A DNA stretch of 64,000 nt from Sneathiella sp. GTDB lineage: Bacteria > Pseudomonadota > Alphaproteobacteria > Sneathiellales > Sneathiellaceae. Of the stretch, positions 18,969 to 28,523 are shown piece by piece; the first letter of the stretch is position 1, and every line of letters begins with the position of its first letter. The DNA lies in contig NZ_NZMB01000012.1 in the NCBI RefSeq assembly GCF_002694385.1, forward strand, positions 40,778 through 104,777. The letters are read 5' to 3'. The translations under genes and the position numbers were made by a program. The notes below the pieces were generated by a model, which worked only from the letters and a program-made list of their open reading frames with translations, ran no database searches and was not told where the DNA came from.

Positions 18969-20069
18969 TTGTTTGCCTATATATTGAGACGCATCCTGCT
19001 CATGATACCGACGCTGTTCGGCATCATGGTTCTCAATTTTGTGGTTATCCAGTTCGCCCCCGGCGGGCCGATTGAACAGATCATCGCCGAAATTCAGGGA
19101 ACCGCCGTCGGCGCAACGGCTCGCATCGGCGGCAGCGGCAGCGGCGATATGGCAGGCGGCGGCGCTTCCTCGGTTGGCGGTGAAAGCTCTTATCGCGGCG
19201 CGCAAGGGCTCGACCCTGAATTTATCAAAAAGCTTGAAGTCCAGTTCGGATTTGACAAACCGGCCCATGAACGCTTCTTCCTGATGATGAAGAATTACCT
19301 GATGTTCGATTTCGGCAGCAGCTATTTCCGCGATGAAACCGTCGTCAATCTGGTGATCGAAAAGCTACCCGTCTCCATCTCCATCGGGCTATGGACGACG
19401 CTGCTGGTCTATCTGATTTCCATCCCGCTCGGTATCGCCAAGGCGGTGCGGGACGGATCGAAATTCGACATCTGGACCAGCAGTCTTGTCATCATCGGCA
19501 ATGCGATCCCGAGTTTTCTGTTCGCCGTCGCGTTGATCGTTCTTTTTGCGGGCGGTTCCTATTTCAACTGGTTTCCGCTTCGCGGCCTCACCTCCGATAA
19601 CTGGGAACAGCTCAGCCTGATTGGCAAAATCGGTGATTATTTCTGGCATCTTGCCCTGCCGATCACGGCCCTTGTCATTGGCGGTTTTGCCGCCCTTACC
19701 CAGCTGACCAAGAACTCCTTTCTCGACCAGATCAGCCAGCAGTATGTCCTGACCGCCCGCGCCAAGGGCTTAAGCGAACGGCGCGTGCTGTATGGCCATG
19801 TCTTCCGCAACGCCATGCTGATCGTCATTGCCGGTTTCCCGAGCGCCTTTATCGGTATCCTGTTTACCGGCTCCCTGCTGATCGAGGTCATCTTCAGCCT
19901 CGACGGGCTTGGCCTGCTGGGATTTGAAGCCGCCATTAACCGCGACTATCCGGTTATTTTCGCCACCGTTTATGTCTTTGCGTTGCTCGGGCTGATCATG
20001 AATCTGGTCGGGGATCTGACCTACACACTGGTCGATCCGCGCATCGATTTTGAAGCGCGGGAGGTATAA
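18969..20069 (+). CDS. yejB: Oligopeptide ABC transporter permease YejB
   Basis: The first inner-membrane permease of the Yej system, 366 residues with six helices in the DppB/OppB fold. The cytoplasmic ATPase-contact loop is TARAKGLSERRVLYGHVFRN. After helix 1 there is a Gly/Ser-rich periplasmic stretch (about residues 48-78). The start is TTG at 18969 with a GGGGGAAG site 7-8 bases upstream. It is followed by yejE after two bases. Confidence 0.95.
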   Translation: MFAYILRRILLMIPTLFGIMVLNFVVIQFAPGGPIEQIIAEIQGTAVGATARIGGSGSGDMAGGGASSVGGESSYRGAQGLDPEFIKKLEVQFGFDKPAHERFFLMMKNYLMFDFGSSYFRDETVVNLVIEKLPVSISIGLWTTLLVYLISIPLGIAKAVRDGSKFDIWTSSLVIIGNAIPSFLFAVALIVLFAGGSYFNWFPLRGLTSDNWEQLSLIGKIGDYFWHLALPITALVIGGFAALTQLTKNSFLDQISQQYVLTARAKGLSERRVLYGHVFRNAMLIVIAGFPSAFIGILFTGSLLIEVIFSLDGLGLLGFEAAINRDYPVIFATVYVFALLGLIMNLVGDLTYTLVDPRIDFEAREV

Positions 20070-20071
20070 AC

Positions 20072-21097
20072 ATGGCCCTTTCCGCCATCAATCGACGCAG
20101 GCTTAATAACTTCAAGGCCAACCGGCGCGGCTACTGGTCGATGATCTTTTTCGTGACCCTGTTCATCATTTCGCTGTTCGCAGAGCTGATCGCCAATGAC
20201 AAACCCCTCGTCGTTTCCTTTGATGATCAGCTTTATTTCCCGTTCCTCATCGCCTATCCCGAGACGGCCTTCGGCGGCGATTTCGAGACCGAGGCGGATT
20301 ATCGCGACCCGTTTGTTGCCGATCTGATTAACGAGAAGGGCTGGCAGGTCTGGCCGTTGATCCGTTACAGCTATACCACGATCAATTACAACCTGACGTC
20401 CCCCGCCCCCTCCCCGCCGGATGCGGAAAACTGGCTCGGCACCGATGATCAGGGGCGAGATGTGCTTGCCCGCGTTATCTATGGCTATCGTATTTCCGTT
20501 GCTTTCGGTCTGATTCTGACGATCCTGAGCTCGATCATCGGCGTTGCCGCCGGCGCGGTGCAGGGGTATTTCGGCGGCTGGGTGGATTTGATCTTCCAGC
20601 GCTTGCTGGAGATTTGGGGCGGCATGCCAAGCCTGTATATCCTGATCATCCTTGCCGCCCTGATCGAACCGAGTTTCCTGATCCTGCTCTTCCTGCTGCT
20701 GCTGTTCAGCTGGCCCAGCCTTGTCGGCGTTGTGCGGGCGGAATTCCTGCGGTCCCGCAATTTCGATTATGTCCGGGCGGCACGCGCGCTTGGCGTGCGC
20801 GATAGCGTCATCATGTTCAAGCATCTGCTGCCGAACTCCATGGTCTCCGCCCTGACATTTCTCCCCTTTATTCTGACCGGGTCGATTGTCAGCCTGACCT
20901 CGCTTGATTTTCTGGGGCTCGGCCTGCCGCCCGGTTCTCCGTCGCTTGGCGAGTTGCTGGCGCAGGGCAAGGCCAATCTGCAGGCGCCCTGGCTTGGCAT
21001 TACCGCCTTCCTGACCCTGTCCATCATGCTGACGCTGGCCTTCTTCATGCAGGAAGGGATCCGCGACGCCTTCGATCCAAGAAAGACTTTTCAGTAA
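20072..21097 (+). CDS. yejE: Oligopeptide ABC transporter permease YejE
   Basis: The second permease, 341 residues, DppC/OppC-like. It has an N-terminal helix, a periplasmic domain including the YejE-specific LYFPFLIAYPETAFGGDFET stretch, then five helices with the coupling loop AARALGVRDSVIMFKHLLPN. A GGGAGG site precedes the ATG. Its TAA overlaps the yejF ATG by one base. Confidence 0.95.
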   Translation: MALSAINRRRLNNFKANRRGYWSMIFFVTLFIISLFAELIANDKPLVVSFDDQLYFPFLIAYPETAFGGDFETEADYRDPFVADLINEKGWQVWPLIRYSYTTINYNLTSPAPSPPDAENWLGTDDQGRDVLARVIYGYRISVAFGLILTILSSIIGVAAGAVQGYFGGWVDLIFQRLLEIWGGMPSLYILIILAALIEPSFLILLFLLLLFSWPSLVGVVRAEFLRSRNFDYVRAARALGVRDSVIMFKHLLPNSMVSALTFLPFILTGSIVSLTSLDFLGLGLPPGSPSLGELLAQGKANLQAPWLGITAFLTLSIMLTLAFFMQEGIRDAFDPRKTFQ

Positions 21098-22719
21098 TGG
21101 CGCTTGTCGAAGTCAATGACCTCTGGGTGACCTTCAAATCGGACGGAAAGGACGTTCCGGCCGTTAAAGGCGCCTCCTTCAATATCGAAAAGGGAGAAAC
21201 CCTCGCGCTCGTCGGCGAAAGCGGCTCGGGCAAGTCCGTGACAGCGCTCAGCATTCTGCAACTGCTGCCCTACCCGCTTGCACGCCACCCGGAAGGTTCT
21301 ATCAAAATTGATGGCACGGAGGTTGTTGGCCGCCCACAGAAGGAAATGCGGAAATTCCGCGGCAACAGCGTCTCCATGATCTTTCAGGAGCCGATGACCT
21401 CTCTCAATCCGCTGCATACAATCGAGAAACAGATCAATGAGACACTTCTTGTCCACAAGGGGATGAGCAAAAAGGCTGCGAGTGCGCGGGTGCGGGAACT
21501 GCTGGAACTGGTCGGGCTGGACGCCATTGACGAACGGCTGAATGCCTATCCACATCAGCTTTCCGGCGGGCAACGGCAGCGGGTCATGATCGCCATGGCG
21601 CTCGCCAATGAACCGGAGTTGCTGATCGCGGACGAGCCGACAACCGCTCTCGACGTGACCATTCAGGCGCAAATTCTGGAACTTCTGGCGGACTTGCAAA
21701 AGCGTCTCGGCATGGCGATCCTGCTGATCACCCATGATCTTGGCATCGTCCGTAAAATGGCGAAGAATGTCTGCGTGATGACGGACGGGGAGATCGTCGA
21801 AGCCAATACGGCCGAGGAGATATTCCTCCGCCCCCGCCATGAATATACCCGTATGCTGCTCGATGCGGAGCCGAAGGGGCTCCCCATTCGCAAGAATGCA
21901 GCCGTTCCCGACATCACGTCTTGCCGAAATCTGAAGGTTTATTTCCCGATAAAAAAAGGGCTGCTCCGGCGCACTGTCGATCATGTCCGGGCCGTCGATG
22001 ACATTACGCTCCACGTTAAACAGGGGCATACGGTCGGCATTGTCGGAGAAAGCGGCTCGGGGAAGTCCACGCTGGGTTTTGCGCTGCTGCGCCTGATCTC
22101 CTCCGAGGGGGAGATTATGTTTGATGGCAAGGCGATCCAAGACAAACGCTGGTCGGAACTCCGATCGCTTCGCAGCCAGATGCAGATTGTCTTTCAGGAC
22201 CCCTATTCCAGCCTCAGCCCGCGCCTTTCGGTCGGTCAGATCATTGAAGAGGGGTTGATCGTCCATGAGGGGCGGGGCAGCCGTCTGGAACGGCGGGACA
22301 GAATTTCCGATGTCCTGAAGGAAGTCGGCATTCCGCCGGAAGCGCAGGATCGCTACCCGCATGAGTTTTCCGGCGGACAGCGGCAGCGCATCGCCATTGC
22401 CCGCGCCCTGATCCTGAAGCCGAAATTCATCGTGCTGGACGAGCCGACCTCGGCCCTCGACATGTCGGTTCAGGCGCAAATCGTCAATCTTCTCCGTGAC
22501 TTGCAGAACCGCCATAATCTGACCTATCTTTTTATAAGTCATGACCTCAAGGTTGTGCGCGCCATGGCCGACAGTGTTATTGTCATGCAGCGTGGGAAGA
22601 TTGTCGAACAAGGCCCGGCCACGGAAATCTTTGACAATCCGGCCACAGACTATACAAAAGCCCTGATGAAGGCGGCATTCGATCTGGAAGCCGCCACCCC
22701 CGGCGTTGTAAGCAGCTAA
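21097..22719 (+). CDS. yejF: Oligopeptide ABC transporter dual ATPase YejF
   Basis: A 540-residue protein with two fused ATPase domains that power the Yej importer. Domain 1 has Walker [11 protein letters not shown], signature LSGGQRQRV and Walker [13 protein letters not shown]. Domain 2 has [19 protein letters not shown] and [12 protein letters not shown]. Each carries the C-terminal extension typical of Opp/Dpp ATPases. All catalytic residues are intact. It is translationally coupled to yejE by a TAATG overlap. Confidence 0.96.
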   Translation: MALVEVNDLWVTFKSDGKDVPAVKGASFNIEKGETLALVGESGSGKSVTALSILQLLPYPLARHPEGSIKIDGTEVVGRPQKEMRKFRGNSVSMIFQEPMTSLNPLHTIEKQINETLLVHKGMSKKAASARVRELLELVGLDAIDERLNAYPHQLSGGQRQRVMIAMALANEPELLIADEPTTALDVTIQAQILELLADLQKRLGMAILLITHDLGIVRKMAKNVCVMTDGEIVEANTAEEIFLRPRHEYTRMLLDAEPKGLPIRKNAAVPDITSCRNLKVYFPIKKGLLRRTVDHVRAVDDITLHVKQGHTVGIVGESGSGKSTLGFALLRLISSEGEIMFDGKAIQDKRWSELRSLRSQMQIVFQDPYSSLSPRLSVGQIIEEGLIVHEGRGSRLERRDRISDVLKEVGIPPEAQDRYPHEFSGGQRQRIAIARALILKPKFIVLDEPTSALDMSVQAQIVNLLRDLQNRHNLTYLFISHDLKVVRAMADSVIVMQRGKIVEQGPATEIFDNPATDYTKALMKAAFDLEAATPGVVSS

Positions 22720-22749
22720 ACTATCGCCAATTGAGAAGCGGAGACAAAA

Positions 22750-23679
22750 ATGGCCCTGATGTTCAAAAGCAATATTGATCGACCGGACTGGTGGCGGCGG
22801 GAGTTAAACAAATATGTCCCCGATCTTGAAGTCCGCATCTGGCCGGATATTGGCGACCCTGATGAAATCGAGTATGCGCTTTGCTGGAAAATGCCGCATG
22901 GAGAGCTCGCGAAATTCAGGAACTTGCGGGCCATTTATTCCCTCGGCGCGGGGGTCGACCATCTGCTCGCCGATCCGGATTTCCCCCGGCACCTGCCCTT
23001 CTCGCGCGTGGTCGATCCCAACCTGACCGGCCGCATGACCGAATATGTCGTGCAGCATGTCCTGAACCATCACCGTTTCTGCCACGCCTATGACGCGCAG
23101 CAGCGGGAACATGTCTGGAAGGAACATTTCGCTCCTTTTGCAACCGAACGGAAAGTTGGCATTCTCGGCATGGGAGAATTGGGGAGCGGTGCGGCAAGGG
23201 CTTTGCAGTTTCTCGGCTTCGATGTCGCCGGGTGGAGCAAGTCACTAAAGAATATCGACGGGGTCACAAGCTTTTTCGGCGATGACCAGTTGAAGGCGTT
23301 TCTGGCGCGTACGGAAATTCTTGTCTGCCTGCTCCCCCTCACCCCCGAAACGGAAAACATCCTGAACAGGGATCTTTTCGCCAAGCTGCCGGAAGGGGCA
23401 GGCATTATCAATGCCGGGCGGGGCCCGCATCTGGTGGATGAAGACCTGATCCCCGCCCTTGATAGCGGACAGCTTTCCGCTGCGACGCTGGATGTCTTCA
23501 GGACAGAGCCCCTGCCTGCCGATCATCCATTCTGGAGCCATCCGAAAATACGGATTACGCCGCATGTCGCCAGCATTTCCGATCCCGCAAGCGTCGCCCG
23601 GCTGGTCGCGGAAAATATCATCCGCACCAAGAATGGCGAGCCGCTGCTGAATGCGGTGGATGTCAACAAGGGATACTGA
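22750..23679 (+). CDS. ghrA: Glyoxylate/hydroxypyruvate reductase A-like dehydrogenase
   Basis: A 309-residue D-2-hydroxyacid dehydrogenase of the GhrA group, which reduces glyoxylate and hydroxypyruvate with NAD(P)H. The nucleotide-binding motif is GILGMGELGSG, the arginine is in NAGRGPHLVDEDL, the glutamate in DVFRTEPLP, and the catalytic histidine in RITPHVAS. A GGAG site precedes the ATG. It lies 30 bases after yejF on the same strand, so it may be transcribed with the Yej operon, though no functional link to peptide uptake is obvious. Confidence 0.88.
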   Translation: MALMFKSNIDRPDWWRRELNKYVPDLEVRIWPDIGDPDEIEYALCWKMPHGELAKFRNLRAIYSLGAGVDHLLADPDFPRHLPFSRVVDPNLTGRMTEYVVQHVLNHHRFCHAYDAQQREHVWKEHFAPFATERKVGILGMGELGSGAARALQFLGFDVAGWSKSLKNIDGVTSFFGDDQLKAFLARTEILVCLLPLTPETENILNRDLFAKLPEGAGIINAGRGPHLVDEDLIPALDSGQLSAATLDVFRTEPLPADHPFWSHPKIRITPHVASISDPASVARLVAENIIRTKNGEPLLNAVDVNKGY

Positions 23680-23700
23680 AGAGGTCGTTTAACTCTCCGG

Positions 23701-25080
23701 TCAGCGACCGTAACGATCCCGGATCAGGGCGAACAGGGCGCGCAGGGCAAACGCCTCTCCGCCAACCGGTCGGCCCGCCCGGGCCCGGTTGTTATAGGCC
23801 ATGATATCGAAATGCACCCAGCTTTTCGCTGTATCGACAAATTCTTTAAGGAAAAGCCCCGCCGTAATCGCCCCGGCGAAGCCGCCCGATCCCGCATTGT
23901 TGATGTCGGCGAATTTGCTGTCGAGGATATGACGATAGTCCTGCCATAACGGCAAGCGCCACACAGGGTCATTTTCCGCCGCTGCATGGGCGGCAATCTC
24001 GGCGTAAAGGGCGTCATCATCAGTGAAGGTCGCGGCGATTTCCGTGCCCACCGCAACGCGCGCCGCGCCCGTCAGCGTGGCCATGTCGATCAGCAGCTCC
24101 GGCGCCTCTTCATCGGCAGCGGCCAAGGCATCGGCAAGGATCAGACGCCCCTCCGCATCCGTATTGCCGATCTCGACCGTCTTTCCTTTCCGGCTTGTCA
24201 GAATATCACCGGGGCGGAAGGCATTGCCGGAAACGGAATTTTCGACCGCCGGGATCAGTACCCGCAGCCGGACCGGCAGCCCGGCATCCATGATCATATA
24301 GGCAAGGCCCAGCACCGTTGCCGCGCCACCCATATCCTTTTTCATCATCAGCATGGCGGAAGAGGGTTTAAGATCAAGACCGCCCGTATCGAAGCACACC
24401 CCCTTGCCGACCAGTGTTACTTTGGGGGCGGATTTATCACCCCATGTGATGTCGATGAGCCGCGGCGCATCCGCCGCCGCCCGCCCCACCGCATGCACCA
24501 TCGGGAAGTGGTAGGTCAGCAGATCCTCGCCAATGATATTTGTCTGCTCCGCTTCAAATTCACCTGCCACCTGCGAGGCCGCTGCTTCCAGACCGGAGGG
24601 GCCCAGATCGCCAGCGGGCAGGTTGATCAGGTCCCGCACCAGAGTGATCGCCTTCACCGTCCGGCGGACCATATTTTCATCCGCCGCATCCGGCAGGATC
24701 AGCGTGGCGAACTCCTTCTTGCTTTTTTTGAAGCGATCAAAGACGTAAGTTGCGAGCGACCAGCCTGTCGCCACCTCCGTCGCTTCTTTCTCAGAAAAAT
24801 CAGCCGACACCGTATAAAACCCAGGCGGCAATTGCGCCGGAAGGTCAGCCAGCGACCAGATATTCCATGCCCCGTCTTTAATAAAAAGGACTGCGTCAAT
24901 ATCGCCCGCCGAACCGGGAAGTGAGAGGCTCTTGCCCCCTGTCGCTTCAAACCCTTGCGCCGCAATCCAGCCCTTGTGCATTTCCGGCTGCGCGGAAAGC
25001 CAGCTATCGAAATTTGCCTTCTCGACAACAACAATCGGTTTCGGGGGGGTATCGGCACGGGTCGCGACATATGGGATCAC
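23701..25080 (-). CDS. M17 leucyl aminopeptidase family protein
   Basis: A cytosolic di-metal aminopeptidase of 459 residues. The metal and active-site motifs are GKGVCFDTGGLDLKPSSAML, MMKKDMGGAA and the signature NTDAEGRLILADAL; a variable N-terminal domain covers about residues 1-150. GTG at 25080 is chosen because AAAGGAG lies 7 bases upstream; an in-frame ATG at 25167 would add 29 atypical residues without a site. It is convergent with the Yej/ghrA operon. A role in breaking down imported peptides is an attractive inference from position only. Confidence 0.92.
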   Translation of the reverse strand: MIPYVATRADTPPKPIVVVEKANFDSWLSAQPEMHKGWIAAQGFEATGGKSLSLPGSAGDIDAVLFIKDGAWNIWSLADLPAQLPPGFYTVSADFSEKEATEVATGWSLATYVFDRFKKSKKEFATLILPDAADENMVRRTVKAITLVRDLINLPAGDLGPSGLEAAASQVAGEFEAEQTNIIGEDLLTYHFPMVHAVGRAAADAPRLIDITWGDKSAPKVTLVGKGVCFDTGGLDLKPSSAMLMMKKDMGGAATVLGLAYMIMDAGLPVRLRVLIPAVENSVSGNAFRPGDILTSRKGKTVEIGNTDAEGRLILADALAAADEEAPELLIDMATLTGAARVAVGTEIAATFTDDDALYAEIAAHAAAENDPVWRLPLWQDYRHILDSKFADINNAGSGGFAGAITAGLFLKEFVDTAKSWVHFDIMAYNNRARAGRPVGGEAFALRALFALIRDRYGR

Positions 25081-25187
25081 GGTAAACTCCTTTGATTTTG
25101 CACGACCATAGCAAAGCCCCTGATAAGCGACAACTGCAATCCGGCAGGCAGGAACCGCCTCATTCACGAAGTGGTCCGCGGGCGTGT

Positions 25188-26210
25188 TTACTGTTCAAGA
25201 AGGCCGATTTGTTTGTAATATAATGCGGCACCGGGATGCAGCGGAACCGTGACGCCTTTCAGCGCCGTATCGAGATGGATCAGCAACCCTTTTGAATGGC
25301 CGCGATCAAGCAAATGGCGATTTCTCGGGTTCCACAATGCTTTGGTGAGTTCATAGACCAGCTCGTCCGACGCATGCTCACTGATTATCCACTGGGTACT
25401 GACGGCTAGTGTCGGGGTGGCGTCAATATTGCGATACGTGCCTGCCGGTATATGCGAAAGGCTGTAATATCCTGTCTTTTCAACCAGCTTCTCGACAACC
25501 TTTCCACCAATCGGAACCAGATCGACAATCTCCAGATCAGCGAGTTCCGAGACCGCCGCGGCAGGATATCCTGCGACAAAGAAGAATGCGTCGAGTTCGC
25601 CATTCAGCATCATGGTGACGGCTTTATTCGGGCCCGCCATAACCGCCTTGATATTCTTAAGCCGCAATCCATATGCGTTAAGAATTTCCAGGGCATTGAC
25701 ACGCGTTCCCGATCCTTCCGAATCAATTGATACTCGCTTGCCCTTGAGATCGGCTACTGTCCGGATACCCGCATCCGTCCGAACGACGAGATGAATATCC
25801 TCCGGATACAGATTGGCGATGACACGGATATTTCCAACCGGCTTTTTCTTGGCATAAATGCCGGTGCCATTATAGGCGGCGGCAATGATATCCGATTGCG
25901 CGAGCGCGGTCTCAAACAGGCCATGAGAAACCCCGTTGATGTTATCGACGGACCCATGGGTTGTCTGGGCCGTTGCGATCAGTCCCGGCACACCGCAGGA
26001 ACCGCCATCCTCACAGGCGCGGCTGCCCGGCGGGCTGGAAATCACGGATGCGATCAGTGTGCCGATGGGGTAATAAGTCCCCGCCGTCGATCCGGTGCCG
26101 ATCCGCAGGAACGAGATATTCTGCGCGCTGAGCACGCCCATCATAAAAATCAAGGCCACAAGCGAACAGAGTAACAGGCTTGCGTATTTCCTTGCATTTA
26201 TGAAAGACAC
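25188..26210 (-). CDS. TAXI-family TRAP transporter solute-binding protein (orphan)
   Basis: A 340-residue periplasmic binding protein of the TAXI type, which normally feeds a fused TRAP DctQM permease. It has a signal peptide (about residues 1-26, ending VLSAQN) and the TAXI opening RIGTGSTAGTYYPIGTLIAS, plus the GSGTRVNALEILNAYGL binding-site region. GTG at 26210 has a GGGGGAGGGAG site at good spacing; the longer frame to 26297 would bury the signal peptide. No TRAP permease gene lies nearby. It follows the receiver-like gene by 90 bases on the same strand and may be in one transcript with it. The ligand is unknown. Confidence 0.87.
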   Translation of the reverse strand: MSFINARKYASLLLCSLVALIFMMGVLSAQNISFLRIGTGSTAGTYYPIGTLIASVISSPPGSRACEDGGSCGVPGLIATAQTTHGSVDNINGVSHGLFETALAQSDIIAAAYNGTGIYAKKKPVGNIRVIANLYPEDIHLVVRTDAGIRTVADLKGKRVSIDSEGSGTRVNALEILNAYGLRLKNIKAVMAGPNKAVTMMLNGELDAFFFVAGYPAAAVSELADLEIVDLVPIGGKVVEKLVEKTGYYSLSHIPAGTYRNIDATPTLAVSTQWIISEHASDELVYELTKALWNPRNRHLLDRGHSKGLLIHLDTALKGVTVPLHPGAALYYKQIGLLEQ

Positions 26211-26300
26211 AGACACTCCCTCCCCCCGTTTAGCCAAATCATAATTTAATATTAGTCTTTTAATATCAGGAACAAAGCAGGGAATGCAAAAAAACACGCC

Positions 26301-27296
26301 TCAGGCAAAGGAATGTTTCCCTTTCATGGCGGCGCGGGCGCCTGTCGGCCGGGGCGATAGGGTCCCCGCCTTATGAAGGCGGTTGGAAAGATCGCGTATA
26401 TCGAACACGAGACCCGATGAATGATGCAGCTCCTGACACCCCCGGTGGATCGCATAAGGAAGTTGCGAAACCAGATCCTGATCTTTACCGGTGAGCGCCC
26501 CTTTCTCCACATATAATCGGGTCAGCAGGCCATCCAGAGCATCACAAAGAGACAGGATATGCTCATACCCCGATCCTTTTACCGCCGCCATCAGGGCAAG
26601 ATTCCGCTCCCGCATGACGGCGAGAACCTCCTTGCGGTCGCCGGGTGATCCGGCCGTGCCGGATAAAAGTACAACCGCAGAAGCAAGGCGCAGGACATGT
26701 TCGGAATAAGCCGCAATTTTCCGTTCATTGACCGCCCGCATCGCCAGCTTGATTGTTTCGGGTGTTGCCGCCAGTTCCGGCATATTCTCGACCTTGGCAC
26801 GCAACGAATTCGGGACAATCAATGTGGGAAGGGATGACGGATTGCGTAATGCCGCCCGCCGGTCGGGTCCAATATAGTCCGCTGTCACAACGAAAGGTTT
26901 GCGGGCATTGATCAAATGCCGAAGGCGCGTAAATATCTGGGTTCGGGACATGGGGCGCAAGATCAGATCGTCCGCGCCTGCATTTATCACATCCCTGACC
27001 ACATCCGGCCCGGTATGCCAGATCGACAGCACAACATTGACAAAGGGGTCCTTACCGACCCTGCTGTGGCGGATATCGCGAATGATATGATGGGTATCGG
27101 ACTGCGCACTTGCCGTTTCGGCAATAACCAGATCGAACTTTTCCTGTTCGAGCTTGCGGGAAAAATCCGCTTCATCGCCAGAGGCAATGACCTCGCCAAA
27201 ACCGATGTTCAAAAGCGCGCTTCTGATACTTTGCCGCATGGAGGGTTCGGGGTCATACAACAGAACCGCCGCAGGCTGAAAGCGCGGATCAGACAT
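26301..27296 (-). CDS. Receiver-like regulator with altered phosphorylation site
   Basis: A 331-residue cytosolic protein. Residues 9-125 fold as a response-regulator receiver (VLLYDPEPSMRQ, FDLVIAETAS, AGADDLILRPMS). The residue at the phospho-aspartate position is E60 instead of D, and the conserved lysine is R114, so normal phosphotransfer is doubtful. A linker with YIGPDRRAA (about 141-149) leads to a helical domain of about 150 residues (185-315) that I cannot assign; no DNA-binding, GGDEF or HPt motif is evident. Its ATG overlaps the stop of the PilZ gene (TGATG), so the two are translationally coupled. An Asp-to-Glu change can mimic a constitutively active state, but this is inference. 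Confidence 0.75.
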   Translation of the reverse strand: MSDPRFQPAAVLLYDPEPSMRQSIRSALLNIGFGEVIASGDEADFSRKLEQEKFDLVIAETASAQSDTHHIIRDIRHSRVGKDPFVNVVLSIWHTGPDVVRDVINAGADDLILRPMSRTQIFTRLRHLINARKPFVVTADYIGPDRRAALRNPSSLPTLIVPNSLRAKVENMPELAATPETIKLAMRAVNERKIAAYSEHVLRLASAVVLLSGTAGSPGDRKEVLAVMRERNLALMAAVKGSGYEHILSLCDALDGLLTRLYVEKGALTGKDQDLVSQLPYAIHRGCQELHHSSGLVFDIRDLSNRLHKAGTLSPRPTGARAAMKGKHSFA

Positions 27297-27697
27297 CAGG
27301 CCGGACGATTGTCAAAACCGGGGATGAGCTTCTGAAGCCTTGCAAGGATCTGTTTCGGATCTTCCGAAAATTGCAGACCAATCTTGTTGCCACGACGCCA
27401 GACCAGATCACAACGCAGAATGCCGAGCTGTGATGTCTGCAGCAGAAGGTTGTTCTTCTCAAAGAACAGCCCATCCACATCGATACGGGCACCATTCGCC
27501 GAAATATCCTTGATAATGCCGCAGACTTCCCGTTCTTCCTCGTGCAGACAGGCATTGCCCCGCTCCGCCCGGATAGTTGCCTGCCACTGGACATCTGCCC
27601 GGCGATATCGTCTGTCCGCTGCCGTACCGGTTGATCTGTGATCCTCCTCGAAGTCGAGTGCTCTCAACATTTTCTTGATATCATTTGCAATGATCAT
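27296..27697 (-). CDS. PilZ domain protein
   Basis: A 133-residue single PilZ domain, the common cyclic-di-GMP receptor module. Both binding motifs are intact: the arginine pair R29-x-x-x-R33 in RRYRRADVQW and D64-x-S66-x-x-G69 in KDISANGARI. Binding of c-di-GMP is therefore likely. The start is taken at MIIANDIKK (27697), since an upstream TTG/GTG extension is not PilZ-like; the ribosome site is weak. It is coupled by a one-base overlap to the receiver-like gene, suggesting that the two proteins act together. Confidence 0.85.
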   Translation of the reverse strand: MIIANDIKKMLRALDFEEDHRSTGTAADRRYRRADVQWQATIRAERGNACLHEEEREVCGIIKDISANGARIDVDGLFFEKNNLLLQTSQLGILRCDLVWRRGNKIGLQFSEDPKQILARLQKLIPGFDNRPA

Positions 27698-27809
27698 TTC
27701 AGTTCTCTGTCCTAGATGGCCACTTCCCGGCCATTTACAATCGCAATTGCAAACCATTGATCAGTTAATCAACAAACTGTTAAAAATTCGCAAATTTATA
27801 GGGAGAATC

Positions 27810-28523
27810 TTACCAATCACTGCATTTGGCGTATGTCGCGGTGTAGGACTGCGTTGTATCAATGGCATCATTGGCCGCAAGGCGCGCTGCATTGAAGTCA
27901 TCCAATAATGGGTCTAGCTCAAATCGCAGCCGGTTGCCGATGGATTGCCCCGCCCGCTTCACATCACTCGTATAGAACGGCCGGATTGCCGCAGACCGCG
28001 CCGCCAGCTCTTTTTCAATCTTCGGAACATACTCGCGGACAATCCGCTCGTTAATGCGCACATGTTCCATTTCATGGTTCAGGATCGCATCATAGGCGCA
28101 GCTTCCCTGCCGGTATTTTCGCGCCACATAGACGTCGGTTGATCGGGCGCCGAAGCTGAATTTCACCCGCTCCAGCCGGATGCAGCGCTTGCCGTTCCGA
28201 GCCTCGCGGAATTTTGTTTCAACGGCAATATTCGGACCCGTAAAAGCATAGGTCAGGCCCAGCAAGCTGGCCTGATTGAGGGAACGCGCATAGCCGCTCT
28301 GCCGGGCAACCTCCGCGATCTGGTCAGAGGATTTGCTGTTATCGAATTGCGGCGGCGCTATCAGGCCTTCAACCTGGATTTCCGGCTTGACCCAGATGTC
28401 GAGACAATCGCCGTCGGTTTCTTGTGCAAGCGCGCGTTGTGGATTCCACAGGCTCACCATGACAGCAATCGCGACCGACCATAAAAAGCCATGCCGAGAT
28501 GAATATCTAGCCGAACAAGGCAC
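27810..28523 (-). CDS. Secreted putative metallopeptidase-like protein (HEXXH)
   Basis: A 237-residue exported protein. GTG at 28523 is preceded by a perfect AGGAGG six bases upstream and gives a clean signal peptide (WSVAIAVMVSLWNPQRALAQ). A longer frame to 28601 would hide it. The mature part contains AYDAILNHEMEHVRINERIV, a zinc-peptidase-type HEXXH motif in a helix with a downstream glutamate possible. Two cysteines (DCLDIW and CIRLER) and two later ones could form disulfides. I do not recognise the family with certainty; it resembles DUF922-like putative proteases. It overlaps the upstream gene by 17 bases. Confidence 0.75.
   Translation of the reverse strand: MPCSARYSSRHGFLWSVAIAVMVSLWNPQRALAQETDGDCLDIWVKPEIQVEGLIAPPQFDNSKSSDQIAEVARQSGYARSLNQASLLGLTYAFTGPNIAVETKFREARNGKRCIRLERVKFSFGARSTDVYVARKYRQGSCAYDAILNHEMEHVRINERIVREYVPKIEKELAARSAAIRPFYTSDVKRAGQSIGNRLRFELDPLLDDFNAARLAANDAIDTTQSYTATYAKCSDW

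Noticed and set aside
21091-22611. 506-residue frame on the minus strand inside yejF
   Set aside because: It is antisense to an intact dual ATPase with both Walker and signature motifs. GC-rich codon bias often keeps the opposite strand open, and the translation has no recognisable domain.
23986-24924. 312-residue plus-strand frame inside the M17 aminopeptidase gene
   Set aside because: It is antisense to the conserved NTDAEGRL and metal motifs of the aminopeptidase, and is rich in His/Arg/Gln without any domain.
27741-27790. CtrA-type box (TTAA-N7-TTAA) upstream of the PilZ gene
   Set aside because: TTAA copies are present but separated by 11 bases, not 7. The TTAAT copies at 60893-60935 also have wrong spacing.
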